This document shows positions 19,774-31,701 of a DNA stretch of 64,000 bases, in pieces (positions within the stretch are counted from its first letter, which is position 1; each line of letters opens with the position of its first letter). Location: contig NZ_JAGQCD010000004.1 of assembly GCF_024345975.1 (NCBI RefSeq), positions 62,001 through 126,000 of the forward strand, read 5' to 3'. The notes beneath the pieces were generated by a model that saw only the letters and a program-made list of their open reading frames with translations, was not told the DNA's origin and did not search any database. The DNA is from Cyanobium sp. Cruz-8D1 (GTDB lineage: Bacteria; Cyanobacteriota; Cyanobacteriia; PCC-6307; Cyanobiaceae). The position numbers and the translations under genes are program-made.

Positions 19774-20481
19774 TCAGGCGCCGCGGGCCGCCAGCACCGC
19801 GCTGGCGATGGTGAGATCGAAGCGGGTGGTGAGTTTGATGTTCGAGGGGGGCGCCTCCAGCACCCGCACCGGCAGCCCCAGCCGCTCGTAGAGCGCCGCA
19901 TCGTCGGTGACGCTCCAACCCTCACGCTCGGCCCGCCCGTGGGCCTCCCGCAGCTGGGCCACGCCGAAGCCCTGGGGCGTCTGGGCCGCCCAGAGGCCGC
20001 TGCGTTCGGGGGTGGCGGTGATCAAGCCGCCGCCATCCACCTGCTTGATGGTGTCGGTGACGGGGGTGGCGGCGATGATGCCGGCCCCTTCGGCCATGGC
20101 CTGCCTCAGGGCCGTGGCACAACGCTCCAGCAGCTCCGGTTCCGCCAGGCAGCGGGCGCCATCGTGGATCAGCACCGCTTCGGCATCGGCGGGCAGGGCC
20201 TCCAGGCCACGCCGCACCGAGTCCTGGCGGGTGTCGCCGCCGACGATCCAGGCCACCGGTTCGGCCAGGCAGCGGCGGGGCTCGGCGGCGGCCAGGATCG
20301 CCCCGATCGCCGCCTCATCCTCCGGCCGGCCCATCACCCCGATCCAGCGGATCGCCCCGCAGGCCAGGGCGGCATCGAGGGTCCAGGCCAGGACCGGGCG
20401 GCCGGCCAGGGGGAGCAGCAGCTTGTTGGAGGCGGCGCCCATGCGGCGCCCGCTGCCGGCGGCGGCGATCAGCAAATGCAC
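19774..20481 (-). CDS. ispD: 2-C-methyl-D-erythritol 4-phosphate cytidylyltransferase
   Basis: Third step of the MEP isoprenoid pathway, joining CTP and MEP. The GTG 20481 start gives 235 residues, the normal length; an ATG at 20523 would add 14. Motifs are [14 protein letters not shown] with the CTP-binding loop and [59 protein letters not shown] and the C-terminal [11 protein letters not shown] follow. It is followed by the cpcT-like gene and is divergent from the GT9-like gene. Confidence 0.96.
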   Translation of the reverse strand: MHLLIAAAGSGRRMGAASNKLLLPLAGRPVLAWTLDAALACGAIRWIGVMGRPEDEAAIGAILAAAEPRRCLAEPVAWIVGGDTRQDSVRRGLEALPADAEAVLIHDGARCLAEPELLERCATALRQAMAEGAGIIAATPVTDTIKQVDGGGLITATPERSGLWAAQTPQGFGVAQLREAHGRAEREGWSVTDDAALYERLGLPVRVLEAPPSNIKLTTRFDLTIASAVLAARGA

Positions 20482-20560
20482 AAGCGATGGCCCGCCCGGG
20501 CGGAACACTGGAATCCCCTCCATACAATCAGGCCGCCAGGCCCGCCCGACCCAACGCCCG

Positions 20561-21403
20561 ATGCGCGCACTGTTTCTGATTCCGGGCGATGGCGCCAGCC
20601 AGTTGCAGGCGCTCCCCGCTGTGGCGGCCATCGCCGAGCAACTCCACTTCCAGATTCAGGTGGCCTGCCATCCGTCACTGATCACCCTCTGGAAACTGCT
20701 GCCGGCGGTGGAGAAGGTGCTTCCCTTCAACTTCGATGGCGCCACCCTGGCCGACTGGGCCAACCTGCTCGGATGCGTGCGGGAGCCCGATTTTCAGGCC
20801 TGCATCAACCTGGCCAGCGGCCGTCAGGTGGATCTGATGCTTTCGATGAGTCACATCCCCAACCGCATGGCGGCCGGGGGCTTCTCTGCCACCAAGACGG
20901 TGCAGGTGCCCCAGAGTCTCTGGCCAGCCCAGGCCCTGGAGGCCTACCTGCGGCCAATCGGGGTGAGCCTGGATGCCGCCGCCTTCCGCCTGAGCCTGTC
21001 AAAGGGCGCCCTCGACGAAGCGGTCGCCACGTTGCCGGCCGGCGACGGGCCGATGCTGCTGCTGGCCCCCTCCGGCGACCCGGACGACTGGCCGGCCGCG
21101 GCCTGGCAGGAGCTGCCCGGCCGCATCGCCGCCACCCTCCCCGGCCTGCGCTCGCTGCAGGTGCCGCCGGAGTCTCCGGCCCACCTGAGCGCCCGGGCCG
21201 CCCTGGTCGCCGCCAGTGACGTGGTGCTGGCCAGCGATCCGGTCACCATCGAACTGGCCCTGCTCAGCGGCACCCCGGTGGTGGCCCTGGGTCGCAGCAG
21301 CGACAGCCTGCCGGCCCGCAGCGGAGTACAAGGGCTGGGTTGCCCCGGCCACCTGCGTGAGCTCCCCTCCAGCGACGTGCTCCAGGCCCTCGGCCTGGGC
21401 TGA
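20561..21403 (+). CDS. Glycosyltransferase family 9-like (heptosyltransferase-type) protein
   Basis: 280-residue cytoplasmic protein with the GT-B-like pattern of ADP-heptose:LPS heptosyltransferases. It has [28 protein letters not shown] at the N-terminus (split over the first beta-alpha unit), [16 protein letters not shown] in the middle, and a C-terminal nucleotide-binding half with [30 protein letters not shown]. Acceptor and sugar cannot be predicted. It is somewhat short for the family. The start is ATG 20561, and the K+ channel gene follows nine bases after its stop. Confidence 0.75.
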   Translation: MRALFLIPGDGASQLQALPAVAAIAEQLHFQIQVACHPSLITLWKLLPAVEKVLPFNFDGATLADWANLLGCVREPDFQACINLASGRQVDLMLSMSHIPNRMAAGGFSATKTVQVPQSLWPAQALEAYLRPIGVSLDAAAFRLSLSKGALDEAVATLPAGDGPMLLLAPSGDPDDWPAAAWQELPGRIAATLPGLRSLQVPPESPAHLSARAALVAASDVVLASDPVTIELALLSGTPVVALGRSSDSLPARSGVQGLGCPGHLRELPSSDVLQALGLG

Positions 21404-21412
21404 GCGGCGCCC

Positions 21413-25376
<3,964 letters not shown>

Positions 25377-25380
25377 GCCC

Positions 25381-25393
25381 CCAGAGGCTCTGG
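25381..25393. repeat. Inverted repeat between convergent groL and nanE
   Basis: CCAGAG-G-CTCTGG, followed shortly by GAGCC-GA-GGCTC at 25406-25417. These short GC stems lie in the 39-base gap between two convergent genes and may act as weak bidirectional transcript ends. There is no T run, so a classical terminator call is not justified. Confidence 0.25.
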
Positions 25394-25415
25394 ATGGGGC
25401 CGGTGGAGCCGAGGC

Positions 25416-26120
25416 TCAACCGGCCAGAGCCTTCACGTAGGCGGCCACCTGCAGGTCCACGCCGGTGATGGCCGTTCCCACCACGACGGCATCGGCGCCA
25501 GCGTCCAGGGCATTGCAAGCCTGCTGCTTGGTGGCGATGCCCCCTTCACAGATCAGCGCCACCGCCTCAGGAAGCTCACGCCGCAACGGGCCCAGCAGGT
25601 CCCAGGCCGGGGGCGCCTGCGCGGCGGTGGCCTCGGTATAGCCGTAGAGGGTGGTGCCCACCCACTGACAACCCAGGGCCGCCGCCCGCAGGCCATTCGC
25701 CACGCTGTCCACATCCGCCATCAGCGGAGCGCCCAGATCCTGGCGTGCTCGCCTGATCAGGGCTTCCAGCTCCTGGCCCTCAGGCCGGGGACGGTCGGTG
25801 GCATCGAGGGCCACCACATCGGCTCCTGCCGCCCAGACGGCGCGGATCTCCTCCCAGCCGGGGGTGATGTACACGGCGCTGTCAGGGAAGGTGCGCTTCC
25901 AGAGGCCCACGATCAGGGCCTTGGGGCAGCGGCGCCGCACCGCACCAATGTGCTCCGGACTCTCGAGCCGTACCCCGGCAGCCCCCTGGCGCAGGCTGGC
26001 CTCGGCCATCGCAGCGATCACGGCCGGATCGCGTAGGGGCGAGCCCTCCGGTGCCTGCACCGAGACGATCAGGCGACCGTTCAGTTCGGCGCGTGCAGGC
26101 AGGGGAACAGATGACACCAT
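25416..26120 (-). CDS. nanE: N-acylglucosamine-6-phosphate 2-epimerase (NanE family)
   Basis: Interconverts ManNAc-6-P and GlcNAc-6-P; a TIM-barrel protein of 234 residues from ATG 26120. Family hallmarks are VSVQAPEGSPLRDP at the N-terminus, the catalytic Lys in IVGLWKRTFPDSAVYITP, DATDRPRP, LMADVDS, VGTTLYGYTE and the C-terminal ICEGGIATKQQACNALDAGADAVVVG, which continues the barrel. No other sialic-acid genes are nearby. It is the last gene of the ctaA-ctaB-ABC transporter run, 19 bases after the preceding stop. Confidence 0.88.
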   Translation of the reverse strand: MVSSVPLPARAELNGRLIVSVQAPEGSPLRDPAVIAAMAEASLRQGAAGVRLESPEHIGAVRRRCPKALIVGLWKRTFPDSAVYITPGWEEIRAVWAAGADVVALDATDRPRPEGQELEALIRRARQDLGAPLMADVDSVANGLRAAALGCQWVGTTLYGYTEATAAQAPPAWDLLGPLRRELPEAVALICEGGIATKQQACNALDAGADAVVVGTAITGVDLQVAAYVKALAG

Positions 26121-26139
26121 CAAAGGCGGCAAGGGGAGA

Positions 26140-26646
26140 TCAGCTGGCGCGGCGATGCTGGGGGTCGCCGGAGAGCCAGGAGCGCAGGTCAGCCAGGGTG
26201 GAGGGTGCCGGGGCCGGGGGCGTTCCCGGTGGCAGGACGCTGAGGCGGGAGGCCTCGGGAAGGGACGTGGGGAAGGGCGCCGGCTGAGGTGCCAACTGGG
26301 AGACCAGCGCGGGGGCGTCCGGAGCTACCCCAGCGAACACCGGCGCGGTCGAGAAGGCCGCCTCAAGGGCCGCGAAGGCATCCTCCACCCTGGCGGCAGC
26401 TGGGCCGGGGACCGCGGGAGCGGCGGTGGGGGCCCCTGCCGCTCCTTCCAGTTGCTGACGGAGCCAGTCGCCGGCCCCGATGCCCTGCTGGGCGATCAGG
26501 TTGTCGGTTCGGAACCGCTCCAGGGAGCCCACCCCATGGCGATGGGCCCACTGCCGGGTCAGACGGGCCGTAGCGGTGGCATCCCTGCGGTGGACAGCCT
26601 CGAGAAGCAGGCTGGAGAGCTCGGGCCGGGAGGGGGGCAGGGGCAC
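26140..26646 (-). CDS. Hypothetical protein with helical N-terminus and Pro/Ala-rich linker
   Basis: 168 residues, not recognised. The N-terminal 70 residues (SSLLLEAVHRRDATATARLTRQWAHRHG onward) look like a small helical domain. A Pro/Ala-rich linker follows, then a short C-terminal segment TLADLRSWLSGDPQHRR. There is no signal peptide or membrane segment. It is encoded between the ABC permease (10-base gap) and nanE (19-base gap) on the same strand, so it is probably translated from the same mRNA. Confidence 0.6.
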   Translation of the reverse strand: MPLPPSRPELSSLLLEAVHRRDATATARLTRQWAHRHGVGSLERFRTDNLIAQQGIGAGDWLRQQLEGAAGAPTAAPAVPGPAAARVEDAFAALEAAFSTAPVFAGVAPDAPALVSQLAPQPAPFPTSLPEASRLSVLPPGTPPAPAPSTLADLRSWLSGDPQHRRAS

Positions 26647-26656
26647 GGAGGGGGCG

Positions 26657-27520
26657 TCAGGTGAGCTTGCGATCCAGCATCGGGCGGATCAACAGGAACA
26701 GACCCGCGGCCAGGCCCGCCAGGATGGCGAGACAGGTGGCGGCATTGAGGGATCCGTAGGGAGCCACCAGCACCACGTCGGTGAGGCGGAACGACCCCGC
26801 GTAGGCGGCGCGAATCGGTTCAATCGCGAAGGTAAGGGGATTCAGGGCCGCCAGCCAGCCCAACCAGGGCGGCATGAACGAAATCGGTGCCAAGGCGGTG
26901 CTGGCAAACAGCAGGGGAAGATTGGCCACGAAGATCACGGCGATCAACTCGATATGGCCCGGCAGGGCGAAGGCCAGGCCAAGGCTGAGGGCCGTGACGG
27001 CGAACACCAGCAGCAGCAGGGTGACCAGCACCAGCAGCAGCCCCGCCCCTCCGGGCCAGCCATAGCCCAGCAGGGCAGCGGTGCCCATGATCGCCAGGCT
27101 CTGCACCAGACTCAGGCTGGTGATGTAGAGCACCGAGGCGAAGACGATCGAACTGCGGGAGCGCAACGGCGCCACCAGCAACCGGTTGAGGAAGCCGAAC
27201 TCGCGGTCGAACATCACCGGCAGGCCGGCATTGAGGGCGGCACTGAAGGCTGTGAAGACGATCACCCCGGCCCCAAGGAAGCGGCCATAGCTGATGCCGC
27301 CGGGAAGCAGGCCCTCGGGGGCGTTGGCGAACAGCGCTCCGAACAGCACCAGCCAGATCAGGGGCTGCAGCACCCCCGCCACGAGGGTGGACGGGCGCCG
27401 GGCCAGCTGGACGAACAGGCGCCGGGTGAGGGCAAGCGTCTCCTGGGAGATCTCGGCGAAGGCCGAGGGCTCAGCGCTGAGGGAGGGGACGGGGGCGAGG
27501 GAAGGGCTGGCGCTGGTCAT
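26657..27520 (-). CDS. ABC-2 type transporter permease (DrrB-like)
   Basis: Membrane component of an exporter. The 287 residues have a soluble N-terminus (ETLALTRRLFVQLARRPSTLV), the amphipathic coupling region FGALFANAP, six predicted membrane helices and the ABC-2 signature region FDREFGFLNRLLVAPLRSRSS. The 19-base gap from the upstream ATPase gene and the shared strand make them partners. The substrate is unknown. The pair lies directly downstream of the heme A genes ctaA and ctaB. Confidence 0.9.
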   Translation of the reverse strand: MTSASPSLAPVPSLSAEPSAFAEISQETLALTRRLFVQLARRPSTLVAGVLQPLIWLVLFGALFANAPEGLLPGGISYGRFLGAGVIVFTAFSAALNAGLPVMFDREFGFLNRLLVAPLRSRSSIVFASVLYITSLSLVQSLAIMGTAALLGYGWPGGAGLLLVLVTLLLLVFAVTALSLGLAFALPGHIELIAVIFVANLPLLFASTALAPISFMPPWLGWLAALNPLTFAIEPIRAAYAGSFRLTDVVLVAPYGSLNAATCLAILAGLAAGLFLLIRPMLDRKLT

Positions 27521-27539
27521 GGGGAATCAGGGAATCGGG

Positions 27540-28562
27540 TCATCGCATCGACTGCTTGCGTTCCTCCTTCAGGTCCCGGCGACCCGCCACGGAGAGTTCC
27601 GCGTCGCTCAGGGTGCGACCGGTGGCCTGAAGGTAGACGTCATCGAGGCTGGGCCGGCTCTGGGCCAGGGCGAACACCGGCAGCTGGGCCTCGGCCAGCT
27701 GGTGCCGCAGGGTCTCCACCACGCCGCTGTCCTCTACCACCAGGTTGAGGGAATAGCCCTGGGCCCGGTTGACCACCACCTGGCGGACGCCATGGCAGGC
27801 CTGGAGGAGATCCCGCACCCGGGACGCCTCCTGCTCATCGCTGAACTCCCGCACCCGCAGGGTCACCCGGTCACCGCCGAGGGCGCCCTTGAGGGCCGAG
27901 GGGGTGCCTTCGGCGATCACCCGACCACCGTCGATGATGGCCAGGCGGTCGGCGAGGGCATCCACCTCCTCGAGGTAATGGCTGCTGAGCAGCACCGTGG
28001 TGCCCTGGTCGCGCAGCTGCTGAAGCACCTGCCAGATGGTGGCCCTGCTCTCGATGTCGAGGCCCACCGTGGGTTCATCCAGCACCAGCACCCTGGGCCG
28101 GTGCAGCAGCCCGGCGGCCAGGTCGAGGCGCCGGCGCATGCCGCCGGAATAGCTGCCGCAGCGGCGGTCGATCCAGGCGTCCATGGCGAGGAGTTCGATC
28201 AGCTCGGCGGTGCGGGCCAGCCGATCGGCGCCTGCCATGTGGTGGAGATCTGCCTGGAGGTGCAGCAGCTCCCTGCCGCTGAGGATCTTGTCGATGGCCA
28301 CCTCCTGGGCGACGTAGCCAAGCAGGCGCCTGACAACCCGGGGTTCGGCCAGGGCATCCACGCCGGCGACATGGACCTGGCCGGCATCGGGAGCCAGCAG
28401 GGTGCAGAGGATGCGCAGGGCCGTGGTTTTGCCGGCGCCATTGGGTCCGAGCAGTCCATAGAGGGAGCCGGCCGGCACACTCAGGGAGAGGTCGTCCAGG
28501 GCCTGCACCGGTTCAACCTTGCGGCCGCCGAAACACTTGCTGAGGTGCTGGAGCTCGATCAA
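27540..28562 (-). CDS. ABC transporter ATP-binding protein (DrrA-like)
   Basis: ATPase of the adjacent ABC-2 exporter. The 340 residues have Walker A GPNGAGKTTALRIL near residue 40, the Q-loop GYVAQEVAIDK, signature SYSGGMRRRLDLA, Walker B VLVLDEPTVGLD and the H-loop LLSSHYLEEVD. A C-terminal accessory domain of about 90 residues ends in an Arg/Lys-rich tail (GRRDLKEERKQ). This extension and the D-loop TVGLDIESR are typical of the DrrA/NodI branch. The gene lies 38 bases after ctaB. Confidence 0.92.
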   Translation of the reverse strand: MIELQHLSKCFGGRKVEPVQALDDLSLSVPAGSLYGLLGPNGAGKTTALRILCTLLAPDAGQVHVAGVDALAEPRVVRRLLGYVAQEVAIDKILSGRELLHLQADLHHMAGADRLARTAELIELLAMDAWIDRRCGSYSGGMRRRLDLAAGLLHRPRVLVLDEPTVGLDIESRATIWQVLQQLRDQGTTVLLSSHYLEEVDALADRLAIIDGGRVIAEGTPSALKGALGGDRVTLRVREFSDEQEASRVRDLLQACHGVRQVVVNRAQGYSLNLVVEDSGVVETLRHQLAEAQLPVFALAQSRPSLDDVYLQATGRTLSDAELSVAGRRDLKEERKQSMR

Positions 28563-28600
28563 GCCGGGATCAATCGCGAAGGGCCGGAAGCGACATCAAT

Positions 28601-29596
28601 CTAGGCAGCCGCCGCGGGAGCCAGATGGAGCACGGCAGCCAGCAGGGCAGCCGGCGCGCCGGCGCTGGCCAGGGGCGTGCGCGCCAGGACCAGCAGCAGG
28701 CAGATGCCGAAGAGATAGAAGATCGACCAGCGGAACATGCTGCGGGCCCGGCGGGGATCGCTGGGATCCTCCAGCAGGCTGCCGCTCAGCTGCAGCAACC
28801 TGGCGTTGAAGGGAAGCACCAGCAGGCCGTAGAGCCAGCCGCCGCTGGGCAAGGCGACCACCCCGGCCAGGCTCATCGCCACCGTTACCCAACTGTAGCG
28901 GCGGATCGCCCGAGCGGTGACCTCCAGACCCTTGACGACCGGCAGCATCGGGATGCCGACGGAGCGGTAGTCCTCATGCAGAAGCAGGGCCAGGGCCCAG
29001 AAATGGGCTGGGGTCCAGACCATCACCAAGCTGAACAGCCACCAGCTGCTCCAGCCCAGGTGGCCGGTGGCGGCCGCCGCCCCCACCAGGGGGGGAATGG
29101 CCCCGGCGATGCCGCCGATGACGATGTTCTGGGTGGTCCGGGGCTTGAGCAGGGCCGTGTAGAGCAGCACGTAGCTGCACAGCCCCAGCAGGGCCAGGGA
29201 GGCGGCCAGGGCGTTCACCCCCAAGACAAGCACCAGCACCGAGGCGACCGTGAGGCCGACGGCCAGGGCGAAGGCCTGGCGCTGGGCCAGCCGGCCCGAA
29301 GGCAGGGCCCGGCGGCTGGTGCGCTGCATGCGGCCGTCGAGTTCCTGCTCCCAGAGGCAGTTCAGGACACCGGCCGCCGCCGAGGCCATCGAGCCCCCCA
29401 CCAGGGTGCAGACCATGCGCACCGGATCCAGGGGCCAGGCCGCCGTAAGGGCCATGCCACCGACCGTGGTGGCCAGCAGCAGCGGGATGAGCCGCGGCTT
29501 GGCCACCTCAAGCCAGGCCGGCAACTTCACGGACGGTCGAATCGCTGCCGGCGCTGGGGGCGCGGCGATGGCCGACACGGCGCTGACACTAACCAT
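28601..29596 (-). CDS. ctaB: Protoheme IX farnesyltransferase (heme O synthase)
   Basis: UbiA-superfamily membrane enzyme that farnesylates heme b to heme o, the precursor of heme a. The 331 residues have about eight to nine membrane segments. The prenyl-diphosphate motif is [23 protein letters not shown], split as N-x3-E-x2-D then RTxxRxLPxG, with a second polar loop in [41 protein letters not shown] is diagnostic for CtaB. It overlaps the upstream ctaA by eight bases and serves the aa3 oxidase encoded by ctaCDE. Confidence 0.95.
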   Translation of the reverse strand: MVSVSAVSAIAAPPAPAAIRPSVKLPAWLEVAKPRLIPLLLATTVGGMALTAAWPLDPVRMVCTLVGGSMASAAAGVLNCLWEQELDGRMQRTSRRALPSGRLAQRQAFALAVGLTVASVLVLVLGVNALAASLALLGLCSYVLLYTALLKPRTTQNIVIGGIAGAIPPLVGAAAATGHLGWSSWWLFSLVMVWTPAHFWALALLLHEDYRSVGIPMLPVVKGLEVTARAIRRYSWVTVAMSLAGVVALPSGGWLYGLLVLPFNARLLQLSGSLLEDPSDPRRARSMFRWSIFYLFGICLLLVLARTPLASAGAPAALLAAVLHLAPAAAA

Positions 29597-30545
29597 GGGC
29601 CACCTCAAGACGGGTAGGGACGGAAGGGGACTGGAACGAAAGACCGCAGAGGGCACCAAGCACGGCCACCAGCAGGGCGGCGGTGAGCTGGTGGGCGACG
29701 GTGACGGCGGGAACGGCCAACTGGAGCCGCAGGGTGAAGACCCCAAGGGCCACCTGAACAGCCACCAGCGCGGCGGCGGTCAGGGACAGAGCCTGGAGCC
29801 GACGGTGGCCAGTTGGCAATGCCAGGGAGCCGGCGGCCAGCACCAGCACGGCGATGGCCGCCGGGTAGGCCCCCTGGCGGTGCAGCAGCAACCAGCGGCA
29901 GCCCTCCCCGGCGTTAACACAGAGATCGGCGGCCCAGCGGCTGGCCATGGCCCCACCCAGCAGGCACTGGGCGCCGACGAGCAGGGCCGCCAGAAAGGGA
30001 AGGGGGGACCACCAGCGCGGCAGAAGAAGGCCGGCAGCCTGGGGGTCAGGGCGCTCCAGGCCCTGGTGCATGGCACTGAGAAGGAGCACCAGGCTGAGGG
30101 CGGTGGCCAGGTGCAGGGTGACGGTGGGGGCCGCCAACTGGCTGAGCACGGTGAGGGCCCCCAGTCCCCCTTGCACCGCCACCAGGGCCAGGGCCAGACC
30201 GGAGCTCCAGGGCAGCCAGCCGGGGAAGCGGGCCCGGAACCGCAGGCTGAGGGCGAAGAGCAGCAGGAGGGCGACGCCCACCAGGAAGGCGTCGAGGCGG
30301 TGGAACCACTCCAGGAATACCTGAAGATTCCACTGGCGGCCTGGCCAGAGCACGCCGTAACAGAGAGGCCAGTCCGGACAGGCCAGGCCCGCCTCCATCA
30401 CCCGGGTGGCACCGCCGATGGCCACAAGGGCCACCAGGGCGACAACGAGGTGGGCGGTGAGCAGGGGCACCAGGCGCCGGGGCCATCGGGCCCCGGCGGT
30501 GGACCGTGGCCGGGACTGGGGTTGCGCGGAGGGCGCCACGGCCAT
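29589..30545 (-). CDS. ctaA: Heme A synthase (COX15/CtaA)
   Basis: Oxidises the C8 methyl of heme o to the formyl group of heme a. The 318-residue product has eight membrane segments and the heme-ligand His pairs: [34 protein letters not shown] and [12 protein letters not shown]. The extracytosolic Cys motifs are [10 protein letters not shown] and [11 protein letters not shown] 30545 is chosen over the in-frame TTG 30566. The gene heads the leftward run ctaA-ctaB-ABC ATPase-ABC permease-unknown-nanE, and the copy-1 regulatory element begins 32 bases upstream. Confidence 0.95.
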   Translation of the reverse strand: MAVAPSAQPQSRPRSTAGARWPRRLVPLLTAHLVVALVALVAIGGATRVMEAGLACPDWPLCYGVLWPGRQWNLQVFLEWFHRLDAFLVGVALLLLFALSLRFRARFPGWLPWSSGLALALVAVQGGLGALTVLSQLAAPTVTLHLATALSLVLLLSAMHQGLERPDPQAAGLLLPRWWSPLPFLAALLVGAQCLLGGAMASRWAADLCVNAGEGCRWLLLHRQGAYPAAIAVLVLAAGSLALPTGHRRLQALSLTAAALVAVQVALGVFTLRLQLAVPAVTVAHQLTAALLVAVLGALCGLSFQSPSVPTRLEVAHG

Positions 30546-30577
30546 GAACACGTGCTCTTTGGGCAACCAAGTTAGCG

Positions 30578-30677
30578 GGCATTGAAAGATGTGCGAATCA
30601 GCACATCGTGCGAAGTGAATGTGAAATTTCCCCGAAATTGCTTCTCTGGCTACAACGAACGCACGGCATGCGCGCGG
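30578..30677 (+). promoter_or_regulatory. 100-nt duplicated regulatory element, copy 1 (upstream of ctaA)
   Basis: This stretch aligns without gaps to 31702-31801, in the same orientation and with about 14 differences by hand count, most of them clustered at 30609-30615. It includes the GATGTGC-N6-GCACATC palindrome, a near-palindromic GTGAAATTTCCC and a promoter-like pair TTTCCC/TACAAC separated by 18 bases that would read rightward. In this copy rightward transcription would run antisense into the channel-like gene. The ctaA gene lies to the left, where TAACTT on the minus strand (about 30570-30575) is a possible -10. Confidence 0.75.
30588..30607. promoter_or_regulatory. CRP/FNR-like operator palindrome, copy 1
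   Basis: GATGTGC-GAATCA-GCACATC is a perfect 7-bp inverted repeat with a 6-bp spacer. The TGTGC-N6-GCACA core has the geometry of CRP-family sites (TGTGA-N6-TCACA). The same palindrome occurs at 31712-31731 with only one spacer change. It is centred about 53 bases from the ctaA start codon. The regulator is unknown; a CRP-family protein is an inference from symmetry and spacing only. Confidence 0.6.
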
Positions 30678-30750
30678 ATTTAGCTCACCAAACGCACCAT
30701 CGTCAGCCAGCCATGGGCCCCAGCAGCGGCGGCATCACCGCCGGGCCACA

Positions 30751-31527
30751 TCAGCGGATCGAAGGCTGGTGGCTCCCCCGATGGGAATGGGTCGGCGGTG
30801 GTACGGGCCTCCCTCTCCCGGGCCTGCTGTGGAAGCGACCCAGGATCAGGGCAATGAGGATGGCGATGTACAGCTGCCCTGAAATGGTGATCACCACCGT
30901 GATCACCTGCCCCGTCACGTCGCTGCTGCGGAGCACGTCCGATCCCACACTGGTCAGAATCATGAACGAGGCGGCCATCAGCGCCGGCGCCATCGCCACG
31001 TTGTCGGCGTTGCGATCCTGAAGCACTGGCAGGGCGGAGAGGTCGTAGGCGCCCGGATGCAGGACCCACAGGGCCACCAGCATCACCCCGCCGGCGATGC
31101 CGACCAGGAGGTAACCGGACGTGGCACCCATCACCACGGCCAGCGTCACGAAGGGCTCACGCACCAGGGTCTTCACCTTGCGCATCAGCGCCACCAGAAA
31201 GAACAGCAGCCAGGCGACCACATGCGGCACCGTGACAAGGCGCCCCAGGGGCGGATCGAAGGCCAGGGCCAGATGCCACACCCCCTCCAGGGCGAGCGCC
31301 AGGCCACCGAGGCCGTACAGCAGAGGCCGGGTGCTGATCAGGGGTGAGTAGCGCGTCACCGTGCTGACCAGCACCACCGCCAGGCCGATCAGCAGCACCG
31401 AGAGCAGCCAGACGTGCGACTGGCAGAACGGCAGCATCAGGATGAGCAGCACCTCGGTGGCGAGGGTGAGGATGTAGCCGCGATGGCGGTGGCGGAGCCT
31501 CTGGATCTGCTCGTGGGTGAAGGGCAC
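30751..31527 (-). CDS. Voltage-gated-channel-like membrane protein with abnormal selectivity filter
   Basis: 258 residues from GTG 31527; the frame stays open to 31728, but that part is low-complexity and reaches into the copy-2 palindrome. There are about six hydrophobic segments. The final pair brackets a pore-like loop, SFMILTSVGSDVL, followed by the helix ITISGQLYIAILIALILGRF. This matches bacterial K+-channel-like proteins with the pattern SFxTLTTVGYGD...IGQLYLAILIARLVG, except that GYGD is replaced by GSDV. There is no RCK domain. It lies alone between two copies of the duplicated element, splitting ctaBA from ctaCDE. K+ selectivity seems doubtful. Confidence 0.7.
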   Translation of the reverse strand: MPFTHEQIQRLRHRHRGYILTLATEVLLILMLPFCQSHVWLLSVLLIGLAVVLVSTVTRYSPLISTRPLLYGLGGLALALEGVWHLALAFDPPLGRLVTVPHVVAWLLFFLVALMRKVKTLVREPFVTLAVVMGATSGYLLVGIAGGVMLVALWVLHPGAYDLSALPVLQDRNADNVAMAPALMAASFMILTSVGSDVLRSSDVTGQVITVVITISGQLYIAILIALILGRFHSRPGRGRPVPPPTHSHRGSHQPSIR

Positions 31528-31701
31528 CGCAGACGGGCGTGGGTGCGATCCATAGTCGCAGCGGCGTTCAGCCGCCGCACCGGGCCCCGGGGGACAGGAC
31601 GCCGCAGGGCAGCGGTGGCAGAGCAGCGCTGGCAGGGCAGGGGCGGCCGCCTGCTTGGACAGGGGCTTGAGCGGGCGCCATGACGGGACAGGCACTTCGG
31701 A
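31528..31701. other. Gap between channel-like gene and element copy 2
   Basis: With the element and leader this forms a 338-base stretch (31528-31865) without an assigned gene. The first 174 bases are GC-rich and open in the channel-like frame on the minus strand, but the encoded residues (Ala/Pro/Cys-rich) show no conserved feature. I see no promoter consensus or repeat here. The rest is the duplicated element and the 64-base ctaC leader. Confidence 0.4.

Noticed and set aside
30608-31021. Plus-strand frame downstream of element copy 1, possibly driven by its rightward promoter
   Set aside because: It is antisense to the channel-like gene and has no recognisable feature. An antisense transcript is possible, but a protein is not supported.
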